From contig DEOB01000007.1 of the NCBI GenBank assembly GCA_002359895.1, positions 251 to 64,250 of the forward strand: a stretch of 64,000 nucleotides of DNA, read 5' to 3'. This stretch comes from Stenotrophomonas sp. UBA2629. GTDB taxonomy: Bacteria; Pseudomonadota; Gammaproteobacteria; Xanthomonadales; Xanthomonadaceae. Position numbers and translations under genes: made by a program. The notes beneath the pieces were generated by a model. That model was not told where the DNA came from and ran no database searches. It worked only from the letters and a program-made list of their open reading frames with translations. Positions 16,030-24,012 of this stretch are shown one piece after another. Numbering within the stretch: position 1 is the stretch's first letter; every line of letters starts with the position of its first letter.

Positions 16030-16575
16030 ATGGCAACCAAGCTGGTTTTCGTCGGTGAAATGGGTGCGGGAAAAACGACAGCAATCCGGTCGATCTCGGA
16101 CATGGAACCGATCAGCACTGAAATGCCTATCAGCGATGAAGATGCGCTGCAGGTATCGCAGGACAAAACCCACACCACCGTGGCGCTGGACTACAGCTCC
16201 ATCGAGCTGGGCGATGGTGAGCTGCTGCATGTCTACGGCGTGCCCGGCCAGGCTTATTTGGATTTCATGTGGCCCATCGTGTCCGAAGGCGCGATCGGTG
16301 TGATCGTACTTGTGAGCGCACTCAATCCGCGCGCGCTGCCAAGTACGCTGACGCTGCTGGAGCGGTTCCGTGCGCTGGCGCCGGAGGCCTGTTTCGCAGT
16401 GGGTGTCACCTGCCAGGATCAGGTGCCTTCATTTGCGTTCGCAGCGCTGCGTGATGGGCTGGCCGCTGCAGGTCATCGCCTGCCGGTGATGTGGGTGGAT
16501 GCACGTGAGGCGATGCAGGTGGATTTCCTGGTCAAGGCCTTGCTGTCCTGCCGCTATGCCGAAGCGCTGAGCTGA
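16030..16575 (+). CDS. Small Ras-like GTPase (Cvn/MglA-like)
   Basis: A 181-residue P-loop GTPase. Walker A is GEMGAGKT (residues 9-16). A Thr-rich switch I (THTTVALDYSSIEL) follows, then a G3-like motif VYGVPGQAYLDFMW, where the usual Asp is replaced as in conservon (CvnD-type) GTPases that read GTPGQ. The base-recognition motif is atypical (TCQDQ rather than NKxD). Such proteins cycle between states under control of roadblock proteins and set cell polarity or signalling output. It closes a four-gene cluster; unlike Streptomyces conservons there is no adjacent sensor kinase. Confidence 0.88.
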   Translation: MATKLVFVGEMGAGKTTAIRSISDMEPISTEMPISDEDALQVSQDKTHTTVALDYSSIELGDGELLHVYGVPGQAYLDFMWPIVSEGAIGVIVLVSALNPRALPSTLTLLERFRALAPEACFAVGVTCQDQVPSFAFAALRDGLAAAGHRLPVMWVDAREAMQVDFLVKALLSCRYAEALS

Positions 16576-16580
16576 TCGCT

Positions 16581-16608
16581 GCTGCGCGCCTGCCGGAATG
16601 CGCGCAGC
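16581..16608 (+). terminator. Hairpin after the GTPase gene
   Basis: GCTGCGCGC (16581-16589) pairs perfectly with GCGCGCAGC (16600-16608) over a 10-base loop, starting 6 bases past the stop. There is no T-run. Confidence 0.45.
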
Positions 16609-16709
16609 CGTTGGACTGATTCCAACGACTTCATGGATAACCTGTTGGCCACGTTCAATGCCTGCTGCAACGGTGCTGTGGCTGCATGCCCGAGGTGTTG
16701 ATTTGATGA

Positions 16710-18098
16710 TCAGCGTGTCGGAGCGGCCGGCAACACTTTGCCCGGGTTGAGAATGCCGTCCGGGTCCAGTGCCTGCTTGATCGCACGCATCGCATCCAAC
16801 GTGCTTGCAGAAAACGCCTGCGCCATGAAGTCGCGCTTGGCCACGCCAATGCCATGCTCGCCGGACAGCGTGCCACCCAATCCCAATGCCAACGCGAACA
16901 CCTTCGGCAAAGCGGCATGCGCGCGCGCGTTCTCGCCGGCATCATCGGGGTGATAGAGAATATTGACGTGCAGGTTGCCGTTGCCGGCATGGCCAAACGT
17001 GACGATCGGTAGATCCGCTTCAACAGACAGCTGCTGCACGCCTTCCACCAGATCCGGTATGCGCGACACCGGCACCACAACGTCTTCGTTGATCTTGCCC
17101 GGCGCAATGCTTTTCAGTGCCGGCGACAACGCACGTCGCGCCGCCCACAGCTTGTCGCGCGCGCTGCCATCGGTGGCAACGTCCAGTGCCAACATGCCAT
17201 CGCCTTGCGCAGCGTGCGCCAATGCGTTGAGCAGATAAGGCAGGGTGTCATCATCGCCGTCGGCCTCAATCAACAGCATCGCGCCCGCTTCGGGCACCTG
17301 TGCGCCGTTGCGTCGCAACAGTTCCAGGCTGCGCGCATCCATGAACTCAAGCATGGTCGGAGTGACCGGCTGCGCCATCACCCGCGATACTGCGGCGGCC
17401 GCTGCGGCAGCATCGCGATACAGCACGCGCAGGCCCGCCTGCGTGCGCGGGCGCGGGGCAAGTTTGAGCGTGGCTTCGACGATCAGCGCCAGCGTGCCCT
17501 CGCTGCCAACGATCAAGTGGGTGAGGTCAAAGCCGGTGGCGTCCTTGGTGTAAGCACCACCGCATTGGATCAGCTCGCCGGTGCCGGTTACCGCCACAAG
17601 ACCGAGCACATTGTCGCGGCTGGTGCCGTACTTCACTGCGCGCGGGCCGCCTGCATTACAGGCTAGGTTGCCGCCGATGCTGCAGATGTCGGCGCTGGAC
17701 GGGTCCGGCGGCCAGAACAAACCCTGCGGCATCAAGGCCTGCTGCAGATCACCGTTGAGCACGCCAGGTTCGACCACCGCACAGCGGTCGCCCGCACGGA
17801 TGTCGATGATGCGGTTCATGCGCACGAACGACAGCACCACGCCGCCCGCTGTGGGCACCGCCGCGCCGGTGGTGCCGGTGCCTGCGCCGCGCCCGACCAG
17901 TGGCACGCCGTGCTCGCGGCAGGCACGCACGATGGCCTGCACCTGCTCGCGCGTGCGGGGCAGGGCCACACCCTGTGGCAATGCATGTCGCCACGAGTTG
18001 TCCTGTGCATGCGTAGCCAGTGCGGCGTCGTCGGTGCGCCAATCGTCACCGAGCAACTGCGACAGGGTTTGGGTGAAAGCGGCGGGCAGGGAAGTCAT
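16710..18098 (-). CDS. FAD-linked D-2-hydroxyacid dehydrogenase (GlcD/D-lactate dehydrogenase family)
   Basis: A flavoenzyme oxidising a D-2-hydroxyacid (D-lactate, glycolate or D-2-hydroxyglutarate), probably passing electrons to the respiratory chain. The PCMH-type FAD-binding domain (about 35-215) contains VGRGAGTGTTGAAVP, DICSIGGNLACNAGG and KYGTSRDNVLG, followed by VGSEGTLALIVEATLKL. The C-terminal FAD-oxidase domain holds the metal/substrate motifs FGHAGNGNLHVNILYHPDD and SGEHGIGVAKRDFM, ending LDPDGILNPGKVLP. Its 462 residues are normal for the family. It starts inside the stop of the DUF457 gene (4-base overlap), so it is last in the lpoA operon. The substrate cannot be fixed from sequence. 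Confidence 0.9.
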   Translation of the reverse strand: MTSLPAAFTQTLSQLLGDDWRTDDAALATHAQDNSWRHALPQGVALPRTREQVQAIVRACREHGVPLVGRGAGTGTTGAAVPTAGGVVLSFVRMNRIIDIRAGDRCAVVEPGVLNGDLQQALMPQGLFWPPDPSSADICSIGGNLACNAGGPRAVKYGTSRDNVLGLVAVTGTGELIQCGGAYTKDATGFDLTHLIVGSEGTLALIVEATLKLAPRPRTQAGLRVLYRDAAAAAAAVSRVMAQPVTPTMLEFMDARSLELLRRNGAQVPEAGAMLLIEADGDDDTLPYLLNALAHAAQGDGMLALDVATDGSARDKLWAARRALSPALKSIAPGKINEDVVVPVSRIPDLVEGVQQLSVEADLPIVTFGHAGNGNLHVNILYHPDDAGENARAHAALPKVFALALGLGGTLSGEHGIGVAKRDFMAQAFSASTLDAMRAIKQALDPDGILNPGKVLPAAPTR

Positions 18099-18637
18099 GG
18101 GCGTGTGGCATCAGCAGGTGCGCGCTGTTGGATCAGCTTCCAGCTCAGCACGCAGACGAACAATGGCAGCCACACCCAGCGCAGTTCCGAGAGAACGGTC
18201 TGCAGGCCGCGTGCGCTGAAGAAGTTGTTGGCAAACGGCGACACGCGGATCGGTCGCCACGGCGCGAACCAGCGCGTGTCACTCCACGGCCACCACAGTG
18301 CGACACCGAGGCCGCCGGAGGTCAGGGCATCCAGCAACGGATGTGACAGCGCGCAGACAAACACGAACGTGGCTGCCTGCATTGCGGTTGCGCGCAGGCG
18401 GCGTGCTGCCAGTAAAGCCAGCAGTGCCATCAACGTGGCAAACACCACCGAATGGCTGGCGCCACGGTGGCCGAGCGCATCGGCATAGGGAATGTGCAAC
18501 GCAAAGGCCAGCACGTCGGCATCGGGCAATATCGCCGCCACTACGCCCGCAGCCAGCAGGCGCGGAGAAATGCGGCCGCGTTCGCTGGCGCACCACAGTG
18601 CAAGCGGGACCGCTGCGTGGGTAAAAATACTGGGCAT
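18095..18637 (-). CDS. Membrane-bound metal-dependent hydrolase-like protein (DUF457/YdjM family)
   Basis: A 180-residue inner-membrane protein with about four hydrophobic segments. Conserved polar residues of the family are present: H7 near the N-terminus, LPDADVLAF, HRGASHS, and SHPLLDALT, a pattern consistent with a metal site in the membrane. The substrate is unknown. The ATG overlaps the yraN stop by one base (TGATG), and its stop overlaps the following FAD dehydrogenase start, so expression is coupled on both sides. Confidence 0.85.
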   Translation of the reverse strand: MPSIFTHAAVPLALWCASERGRISPRLLAAGVVAAILPDADVLAFALHIPYADALGHRGASHSVVFATLMALLALLAARRLRATAMQAATFVFVCALSHPLLDALTSGGLGVALWWPWSDTRWFAPWRPIRVSPFANNFFSARGLQTVLSELRWVWLPLFVCVLSWKLIQQRAPADATRP

Positions 18638-19011
18638 CAGCAGTCGTCAGCGCGGAAAGCGTCGGTTATCCAATGCAGGCGTGGCGGCTCACCGCTGGCT
18701 TCGATCACATCAAAGCGGCAGGGCGCATCGGCAAGGCGGACATTGCTGGCCAGATACATCTGCGCGGCATGCACCAGCTTGCGCCGCTTGCTCACATCCA
18801 CCGATGCCGCACCGCCGCCAAATGCCGCCGTGCGCCGGTAGCGCACTTCGACAAACACGACGGTGTCATTGGCGGGGTCGCGCATCACCAGGTCCAACTC
18901 GCCGCCACGGAAGCGCACGTTGGACGCCAGCCAGCGCAGGCCCGCTGCTTCAAGGTGCGCGCGGGCGGCGCTTTCAACCGCCGCGCCGCGTTGCAGTGGA
19001 TCAGCGGCCAT
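18637..19011 (-). CDS. yraN: UPF0102 family protein YraN
   Basis: A 124-residue nuclease-fold protein. The endonuclease-like core is visible: GGELDLVMRD, then VVFVEVRYRR, matching the D-ExK-like pattern of Holliday-junction-resolvase-type folds (here E-V-R), with AAVESAARAHLEAAGL at the N-terminus. The frame is open upstream to 19293, but ATG 19011 gives the family-typical length and start (MAADPLQRGAAVE). It overlaps the end of lpoA by 11 bases, the same order as yraM-yraN in E. coli. Cellular role is unproven. Confidence 0.92.
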   Translation of the reverse strand: MAADPLQRGAAVESAARAHLEAAGLRWLASNVRFRGGELDLVMRDPANDTVVFVEVRYRRTAAFGGGAASVDVSKRRKLVHAAQMYLASNVRLADAPCRFDVIEASGEPPRLHWITDAFRADDC

Positions 19012-20725
19012 CACCGATCGGAGTCGGGCGGCCGCCGCTGAACGTGGACCAGGCCGGTGTGCGCAGCACATTGCCAAAACCATCCAGCTGCAGCGTGCCG
19101 GTTGCGCCGGACAATCCGCCTTGTGTGCTGTTGGCCAGCTTTTCCAGATACGCGGTGATCTTCCAGGCGTCGAAGCCGAACGCGAACAGGCGTGCGGCGG
19201 CGCCGCGTGCCGTGGGCAGGCTGGTGGCGATGCTGCTGGCGGCCGGCAGGCCGGCCACGCCGCGCGTGGTCCAGGCTTCGCTCGGGTAAACAATGCCGTC
19301 CAGCGCGGTGTCTTCTTCGGCCTTGCCGGTGTTGCTGATCAGCTGCGAGGTGCCGATGCGGCTGACGGCCGACAGCCCGGCCAATGCCAGCTGCGGTGCC
19401 AGCGCGCGTGCCTGGCTGCCCTTGACCGCCAGGAACACCGCGTCCACGCCATTGATCTGGCGGAGCTGCGCACCGATGTCACCCGGCGCATCGCCAACAT
19501 TGAGGGTGGCGGCAATCTTGCCGCCGCGCTCGGCGAAACGTTCCTTGAAGACACTGCTGGCGCGACGGCCGGTGTCGTCGTTGCTGGCAATGACCAGCAC
19601 GTTGCCGCGTTCGCGGCTCAGCAGGTATTCGGCGGCCATGATGCCGTCGTCTTCCGGTGCCAGCGAGAAACCTGCGCTGCCGGCCGGCGGGGTGTCCTTG
19701 CCACGATTCAGTGCCAGCAGCGGTACCTGCAGCTCGCGCTGGAACAGTGCGTCCACCTCATCGCGGCCGAGCGGGCCGACCACGAAATCCACGCCGGAGG
19801 CCACGGCCTTGTCGTAAGCGGCGTTGGCGCCGGCGGCGGTACCGTGGGTGTCGATGAAATCAATCTGCGGGCGACGGCGGTTCTCGGCGTAGTAACCGGC
19901 CAGCAGGCCGTCACGCACGGGCGCTGCGGCGGTGGCCATGTTGCCGGTCAGTGGCAGCAGCACGGCCATCTTTGTCGGCGGACGATAGCCATCGGGATCT
20001 GCCGGCGGGCGCTTGCCGGTATCCAGCTGCCAGGCGGCGTCACGGTCGAACGGGCGCGGCAACGGCAGGCCGCGTGCAATCAAGGCACGGCCTGCGTGGT
20101 TGTAAAGCGGGTCGCCGGCCGGCAAGGCAGCGGCGCGGCTGCTGAGCGTGGCGTCGTCCAGCCCGGCCAGCAGGCGGGTGATGGCGCGCTGGTTGTCATT
20201 GCGGGCGGTGCCGGCCAGCAGGGCGTTGGCACGGGCACGTTCGGCGGCGGCGTTGAACACGTCGCCGGTGGCTTCCAATGCCTGCGCGCGGGCCAGGTGC
20301 CAGCGTGCCTGCAGCGGGGCGGGCAGTTGGTCGGCGGCGCCGGTCAGTGCCTGCAGCGCCACGGTGGGCTGCTTTTCAGCCAAGGCTAGCTCGGCCAGCA
20401 TCAGGTTGTAGCGCTGCTGCGTGGCGCCGCTGAGCTGGCGCGACTGCACCTGCGGGATCAGCATGCGGGCGCGAGCGCTGTCGCCGGCTTCATGCCAAGC
20501 GAAGGCTGCATCAGCCAGCAACAATGACTTGGCGGCACCCCGGGCCAGCGCAGCCTGCGCTTCCAACTGCTGCGCAGCTTCGCGCGGCTTGCCCTGTTCA
20601 AGCAGGGCGATGGCGGCCTGTTGGGCGGGTGAGCTGGTGGGCGCCACAGCGGTGGTGGCGCAGCCCACAAACAGCAGCATCGACAATGACAGGGCGGAGA
20701 TCCGGGCGGCGACAGACTGGTTCAT
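19001..20725 (-). CDS. lpoA: Penicillin-binding protein activator LpoA
   Basis: An outer-membrane lipoprotein that reaches through the periplasm to activate PBP1A. Residues 1-21 form a lipoprotein signal ending LLFVGC, with lipidated C22. Residues about 35-230 are a helical TPR-like domain (QAAIALLEQGKPREAAQQLEAQA). From about 255, MAVLLPLTGNMATAAAPVRDG begins a periplasmic-binding-protein-like domain that runs to the end. Its 574 residues are shorter than E. coli LpoA (678), but like other xanthomonad versions. It is divergent from rsmI, exactly as yraL/yraM in E. coli, and leads the yraN-DUF457-dehydrogenase operon. Confidence 0.93.
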   Translation of the reverse strand: MNQSVAARISALSLSMLLFVGCATTAVAPTSSPAQQAAIALLEQGKPREAAQQLEAQAALARGAAKSLLLADAAFAWHEAGDSARARMLIPQVQSRQLSGATQQRYNLMLAELALAEKQPTVALQALTGAADQLPAPLQARWHLARAQALEATGDVFNAAAERARANALLAGTARNDNQRAITRLLAGLDDATLSSRAAALPAGDPLYNHAGRALIARGLPLPRPFDRDAAWQLDTGKRPPADPDGYRPPTKMAVLLPLTGNMATAAAPVRDGLLAGYYAENRRRPQIDFIDTHGTAAGANAAYDKAVASGVDFVVGPLGRDEVDALFQRELQVPLLALNRGKDTPPAGSAGFSLAPEDDGIMAAEYLLSRERGNVLVIASNDDTGRRASSVFKERFAERGGKIAATLNVGDAPGDIGAQLRQINGVDAVFLAVKGSQARALAPQLALAGLSAVSRIGTSQLISNTGKAEEDTALDGIVYPSEAWTTRGVAGLPAASSIATSLPTARGAAARLFAFGFDAWKITAYLEKLANSTQGGLSGATGTLQLDGFGNVLRTPAWSTFSGGRPTPIGDGR

Positions 20726-20803
20726 TTGATATCCGTTCGACAGGGCGCGGCGGTGCCGGGCGGGGGAAACGGTACGATTCTACCCTTGCCCATGGAAAAG
20801 CCG

Positions 20804-21631
20804 ATGATGAGTATTCCCGCCGCCACCTTGTTTGTCGTTGCCACGCCTATCGGCAACCTTGCCGATCTGAGCCCGCGTGCGCAGGAGGTGTTGCGGTCGG
20901 TGGCGGCAATCTGTGCCGAAGACACGCGCCATACCGGCCAGCTGCTGTCGCATTTCGGCATCAGCAGGCCATTGGTGGCGCTGCATGACCACAACGAAGA
21001 GGCCATGGCCCAGCGCGTGGTGTCGCGGCTGTTGGCGGGCGAATCGCTGGCGGTGGTCAGTGATGCAGGCACGCCCTTGGTCAGTGACCCCGGCTTCCGC
21101 CTGGTGCGCGCCGCGCGTGCTGCTGGCATCAAGGTCAGTCCGATTCCTGGCGCGTGCGCGGCCATTGCAGCGTTGAGCGTGGCTGGGCTGCCGAGCGACC
21201 GCTTTGTGTTTGAAGGCTTCCTGCCGGCCAAATCATCGGCGCGACGTGAGCGACTGCAGCGGCTGGCCAGCGAGACCGGCACCTTGGTGTTCTATGAATC
21301 CTCGCACCGCATTGCCGAATCGTTGGCCGACATGGGCGGCGCATTTGGCAACGAGCGCCCGGCGGTGGTCGCCCGCGAGCTGACCAAGCTGTTCGAGACG
21401 GTGCTCGACGGCACGCTGGAGCAATTGCTGGCCAAGGTGCTGGCCGACGACAACCAGCGCAAAGGCGAGTTCGTGGTGATGGTGCAGGGCGTCAGCGACG
21501 ACGAGGAAGCCAAGATCGCCGAAGGTCGCCGTCTGTACGCCAAGCTCAACGAGCACCTGCCGCCGTCCACCGCTGCCAAGCTTGCCGCCGAGCTGAGCGG
21601 CGCACCGCGCAAGGCCTTGTACGGGCAGTAA
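20804..21631 (+). CDS. rsmI: 16S rRNA (cytidine(1402)-2'-O)-methyltransferase
   Basis: A SAM-dependent tetrapyrrole-methylase-fold enzyme that methylates the ribose of C1402 in the ribosomal decoding centre. RsmH, encoded at 24009, methylates the base of the same nucleotide. The family signature FVVATPIGNLADLSPRA opens the protein, followed by EDTRHTGQLL, VSDAGTPLVSDPGFRLV and PGACAAIAALSVAG. I chose ATG 20804 (275 residues) because GGAAAAG just upstream can act as ribosome site; ATG 20792 and 20807 are alternatives, and the open frame to 20726 reaches into the promoter region. A possible -10 (TACGAT) lies at 20773. Confidence 0.94.
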   Translation: MMSIPAATLFVVATPIGNLADLSPRAQEVLRSVAAICAEDTRHTGQLLSHFGISRPLVALHDHNEEAMAQRVVSRLLAGESLAVVSDAGTPLVSDPGFRLVRAARAAGIKVSPIPGACAAIAALSVAGLPSDRFVFEGFLPAKSSARRERLQRLASETGTLVFYESSHRIAESLADMGGAFGNERPAVVARELTKLFETVLDGTLEQLLAKVLADDNQRKGEFVVMVQGVSDDEEAKIAEGRRLYAKLNEHLPPSTAAKLAAELSGAPRKALYGQ

Positions 21632-21791
21632 TGCGGGGTGTGAATATCCGGAATGCCGGGCCGAAACGGTGAAAATTCCGCTTTGTTGAGTCGGCGCGAT
21701 GTCGGCTGCAGGGATGGGAAAGGCACCCGTCGGGGCTGAACTGCACGCAGCAGACTTCGCCGTTTGCGGCCGCAGAGCGGGTGCTATCACG

Positions 21792-21797
21792 TACAAT
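21792..21797 (+). promoter_or_regulatory. -10 box of rnpB
   Basis: TACAAT ends 6 bases before the first bases of the RNase P RNA, the right distance for its start. A clear -35 was not identified. Confidence 0.5.
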
Positions 21798-21803
21798 GCG
21801 CGC

Positions 21804-22157
21804 GGCGGAGTCGGCCAGGCAGTCGCGTCATTCCTTCGGGAATGCCGAGGAAAGTCCGGGCTCCACAGGGCAAGGTGCCAGGTAACGCCTGGGCGGCGCA
21901 AGCCGACGGAAAGTGCAACAGAAAGATACCGCCTAAGTCTCTCTAGGGAGGCCGGTAAGGGTGAAATGGTGCGGTAAGAGCGCACCGCGAGTCTGGCAAC
22001 AGACCGGTACGGCAAACCCCACCTGGAGCAAGACCAAATAGGGACCTAATGACGTGGCCCGCGTCGGGTCCGGGTAGGTTGCTTGAGCGTCACGGTGACG
22101 TGGCGCCTAGAGGAATGACTGCTCACGACAGAACCCGGCTTATCGGCCGGCTCCGCC
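21804..22157 (+). ncRNA. rnpB: RNase P RNA (bacterial class A)
   Basis: The catalytic RNA that cleaves the 5' leader from tRNA precursors. The 5' strand GCGGAGTCGGCC (from 21804) pairs with GGCCGGCTCCGCC at the 3' end (about 22145-22157), forming P1. Conserved core blocks are present: GAGGAAAGTCCGGGCTCC (about 21849-21867), CAGGGCAAGGTGCC, AACAGAAAGATACCGCC, GGTAAGGGTGAAA, GGCAAACCCCACC and, near the 3' end, ACAGAACCCGGCTTATCGG. The length of about 354 nt is typical. No strong T-rich terminator follows immediately; TTCTTTG starts at about 22161. Confidence 0.97.
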
Positions 22158-22466
22158 ACCTTCTTTGTCGTCCTGCTGAAAGGCGCCCGCGTTGTCCTGC
22201 AGGCGAATGCTTCCCGCGCGGCTTGGGTTCCGCATTTCCCTGTGCTTCTGCATGCGCCCCTTTCAGTTGTCGGGCTGGGGATTCCACGCATGACGGTTTT
22301 GCGCCGCCGCCAAACCGTGACGCGCGGGAAGCAGCTGCACGTCTGGATCTTTAACCCGCACTCTCTTAAAGAAGCCGGTTGACGCGCCGAAGCGTGGATT
22401 CCTTCTTGAATGCTGCTCAACGTGTCGTAGTCGGGTGAGTCCGGTACACGCTGCGGCAGGTATTCC
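22158..22466. other. Non-coding stretch between rnpB and the NRDE gene
   Basis: About 310 bp with no convincing gene. It contains an imperfect inverted pair (CTGAAAGGCGCC near 22177 and GCGCCCCTTTCAG near 22255) and a short perfect one (ACGGTTT 22293-22299 with AAACCGT 22312-22318). GGATTCC-like motifs near 22279 and 22399 hint at decayed repeats. Frames open here have no family-like sequence. Confidence 0.4.
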
Positions 22467-23237
22467 TTATTTGTCGTCGCGGGAAATCTCTACGCGCGTC
22501 TCGCCCAGGAACAGACCTTCCGGGCCAAAGCGCCGCTCATGGATCAAACCCTGCCCGTCGTGATCAATCAACACCACGGTGCTGGAGCGGGTTCCGTATT
22601 CGGTGCCACGGATGAATGCGCTGGACAGGCGCCGCTCCAGTTCCAAGGGAATGCCGGTGTGCGGGAGCGCAGCATCGGCGGGGCGGCTTTCGTCCGCCAA
22701 CGCCTGCCAGACGGGTTCGAGCGCAGGAGTTTCCTGCCCCAGCCATTGCTCGAATGCCTGCATCAGTTTCCGGGTCTTTGGCCAGGGTGCATCCAGCGTT
22801 CCATTGGACATGCCGTGGATACCGGGCGGCAGGTTCTGCCAGCCAGCGGGGTGGTTGCCGAGGTAGCTGCAGCGCTGCGCATCGGCAACCAGCAGGTTGA
22901 ACGGGGCAAATTCGGCCGCGCGCTCGGCCAGCGCGGCGGCATAGTCGGACGCATCCACCGTCCCGCCCAGATAGTTGGCGATCAACTCGCCGCGCGACGG
23001 GCCGACAGTGGAGGCGGTGGGGTCGCGCACATTGGTGACCACCGCGGCATGCCCGCGATTATTGACCCCCATCCAGCTGCCGCCCGACAGCAGGTCGCGC
23101 CCGGCGATCACCGTTTCATCAGGGGCGATCCAGCGCTGCAGCGGGGCGGTGGGCCGCGCGTGGAACTCGTCGCGGTTGCCCGCCATGGCCAAGCGCCAGC
23201 GGGGGTGGCAATTCCAAGCAAGGGTGACCAGGCACAT
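22467..23237 (-). CDS. NRDE family (TANGO2-like) protein
   Basis: A 256-residue cytosolic-looking protein of the NRDE/TANGO2 family, named for the NRDE motif seen here as MAGNRDEFHARPTAP (about residues 18-32). The N-terminal Cys (MCLVTLAWN) suggests an Ntn-hydrolase-like fold with processing after Met1. Other conserved stretches are GGSWMGVNNRGHAAVVTNVRDP and HGMSNGTLDAPWPKTRKL. TANGO2 homologues have been linked to haem trafficking, but the bacterial function is not settled. It is a single gene facing away from the mraZ promoter. Confidence 0.88.
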   Translation of the reverse strand: MCLVTLAWNCHPRWRLAMAGNRDEFHARPTAPLQRWIAPDETVIAGRDLLSGGSWMGVNNRGHAAVVTNVRDPTASTVGPSRGELIANYLGGTVDASDYAAALAERAAEFAPFNLLVADAQRCSYLGNHPAGWQNLPPGIHGMSNGTLDAPWPKTRKLMQAFEQWLGQETPALEPVWQALADESRPADAALPHTGIPLELERRLSSAFIRGTEYGTRSSTVVLIDHDGQGLIHERRFGPEGLFLGETRVEISRDDK

Positions 23238-23451
23238 GGGAGGAGTGTGCGGCCTTGCGCAGTTCCCGGCCAGACCAGTCTGAATGGTGAGGTAGGTGCG
23301 GTCCTGATTTCACACCGTCTCTACAGTGCTGAATTTCTTGGAAATCTCAAAATTTGAGACGAAACAGCAACTTGTGGATAAGCCTTGAACAAGTCTCTAA
23401 ACATTGCTGCAAACCCTTGATGCAACTGGCGATTTTGTGCGCGGAAAGTTG

Positions 23452-23479
23452 TTGACAACCCTTTTGCCACTGCTATGGT
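23452..23479 (+). promoter_or_regulatory. Sigma-70 promoter of the dcw cluster
   Basis: TTGACA (23452-23457), a 16-bp spacer, then TATGGT (23474-23479), a near-consensus promoter 87 bases before mraZ. The region between contains A/T-rich runs (GGGTTTTTTGTGGTTTTTCG). MraZ is known to bind repeated TGGG-type motifs upstream of its own gene; GGTGGGCAAC at 23477 and the two ACGGGTG copies at 23552-23568 are candidates but were not resolved. Confidence 0.75.
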
Positions 23480-23565
23480 GGGCAACAGAGGGAAAACCGG
23501 GTTTTTTGTGGTTTTTCGTGGTTCAATGATTTTCCATACGCAATCAGACAAACGGGTGCATACGG

Positions 23566-24012
23566 GTGTTTCAGGGCGAGACGGCCATCACGGTTGACGA
23601 CAAGGGACGCATGGCGGTGCCTACCGCACATCGCGACCTCGTTGCGCGTGTCAGTGGCAATCGTCTGGTGCTGACCTACAACCCGTTTGAGGCCGGTTGC
23701 CTGTGGTTGTACTCAGAGCAGGAGTGGGAACGGGTGCGGGACGATGTAATGGCAAAGCCCAATACCCAGCGCGTAGTGCGCACCCTTCAGCAGAAGCTTG
23801 TTGGTTCCGCCGCCCATCTGGAATTGGATGGCAATGGCCGTATCAGCCTTCCTTCCAGTCATCGCAACGCGGTGGGCATCGAGAAGAAAGCAGTGCTGAT
23901 GGGCATGGGTGAGAAGTTTGAATTGTGGAGCGAGCAAGCACATCGCGCACTGATCCAGCAGACGTTGTCTGACGAGGATCTGGGCGATGGGCTGCTCGAC
24001 CTGAAGTTGTGA
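23566..24012 (+). CDS. mraZ: Transcriptional regulator MraZ
   Basis: First gene of the division and cell wall cluster; a ring-forming DNA-binding protein that represses its own operon. The two SpoVT-AbrB-like repeats are visible: residues about 1-55 (MFQGETAITVDDKGRMAVPTA) and about 75-125 (SAAHLELDGNGRISLPSSHR), each with a DxxGR core. 148 residues compares with 152 in E. coli. The start is GTG 23566, with no strong ribosome site, but it gives the expected MF[QR]GE beginning. Its TGA overlaps the rsmH GTG. Confidence 0.95.
   Translation: MFQGETAITVDDKGRMAVPTAHRDLVARVSGNRLVLTYNPFEAGCLWLYSEQEWERVRDDVMAKPNTQRVVRTLQQKLVGSAAHLELDGNGRISLPSSHRNAVGIEKKAVLMGMGEKFELWSEQAHRALIQQTLSDEDLGDGLLDLKL

Noticed and set aside
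22046..22420. 124-codon minus-strand frame
   Set aside because: It lies across the 3' half of rnpB and the spacer after it; the RNA gene explains the conserved sequence.
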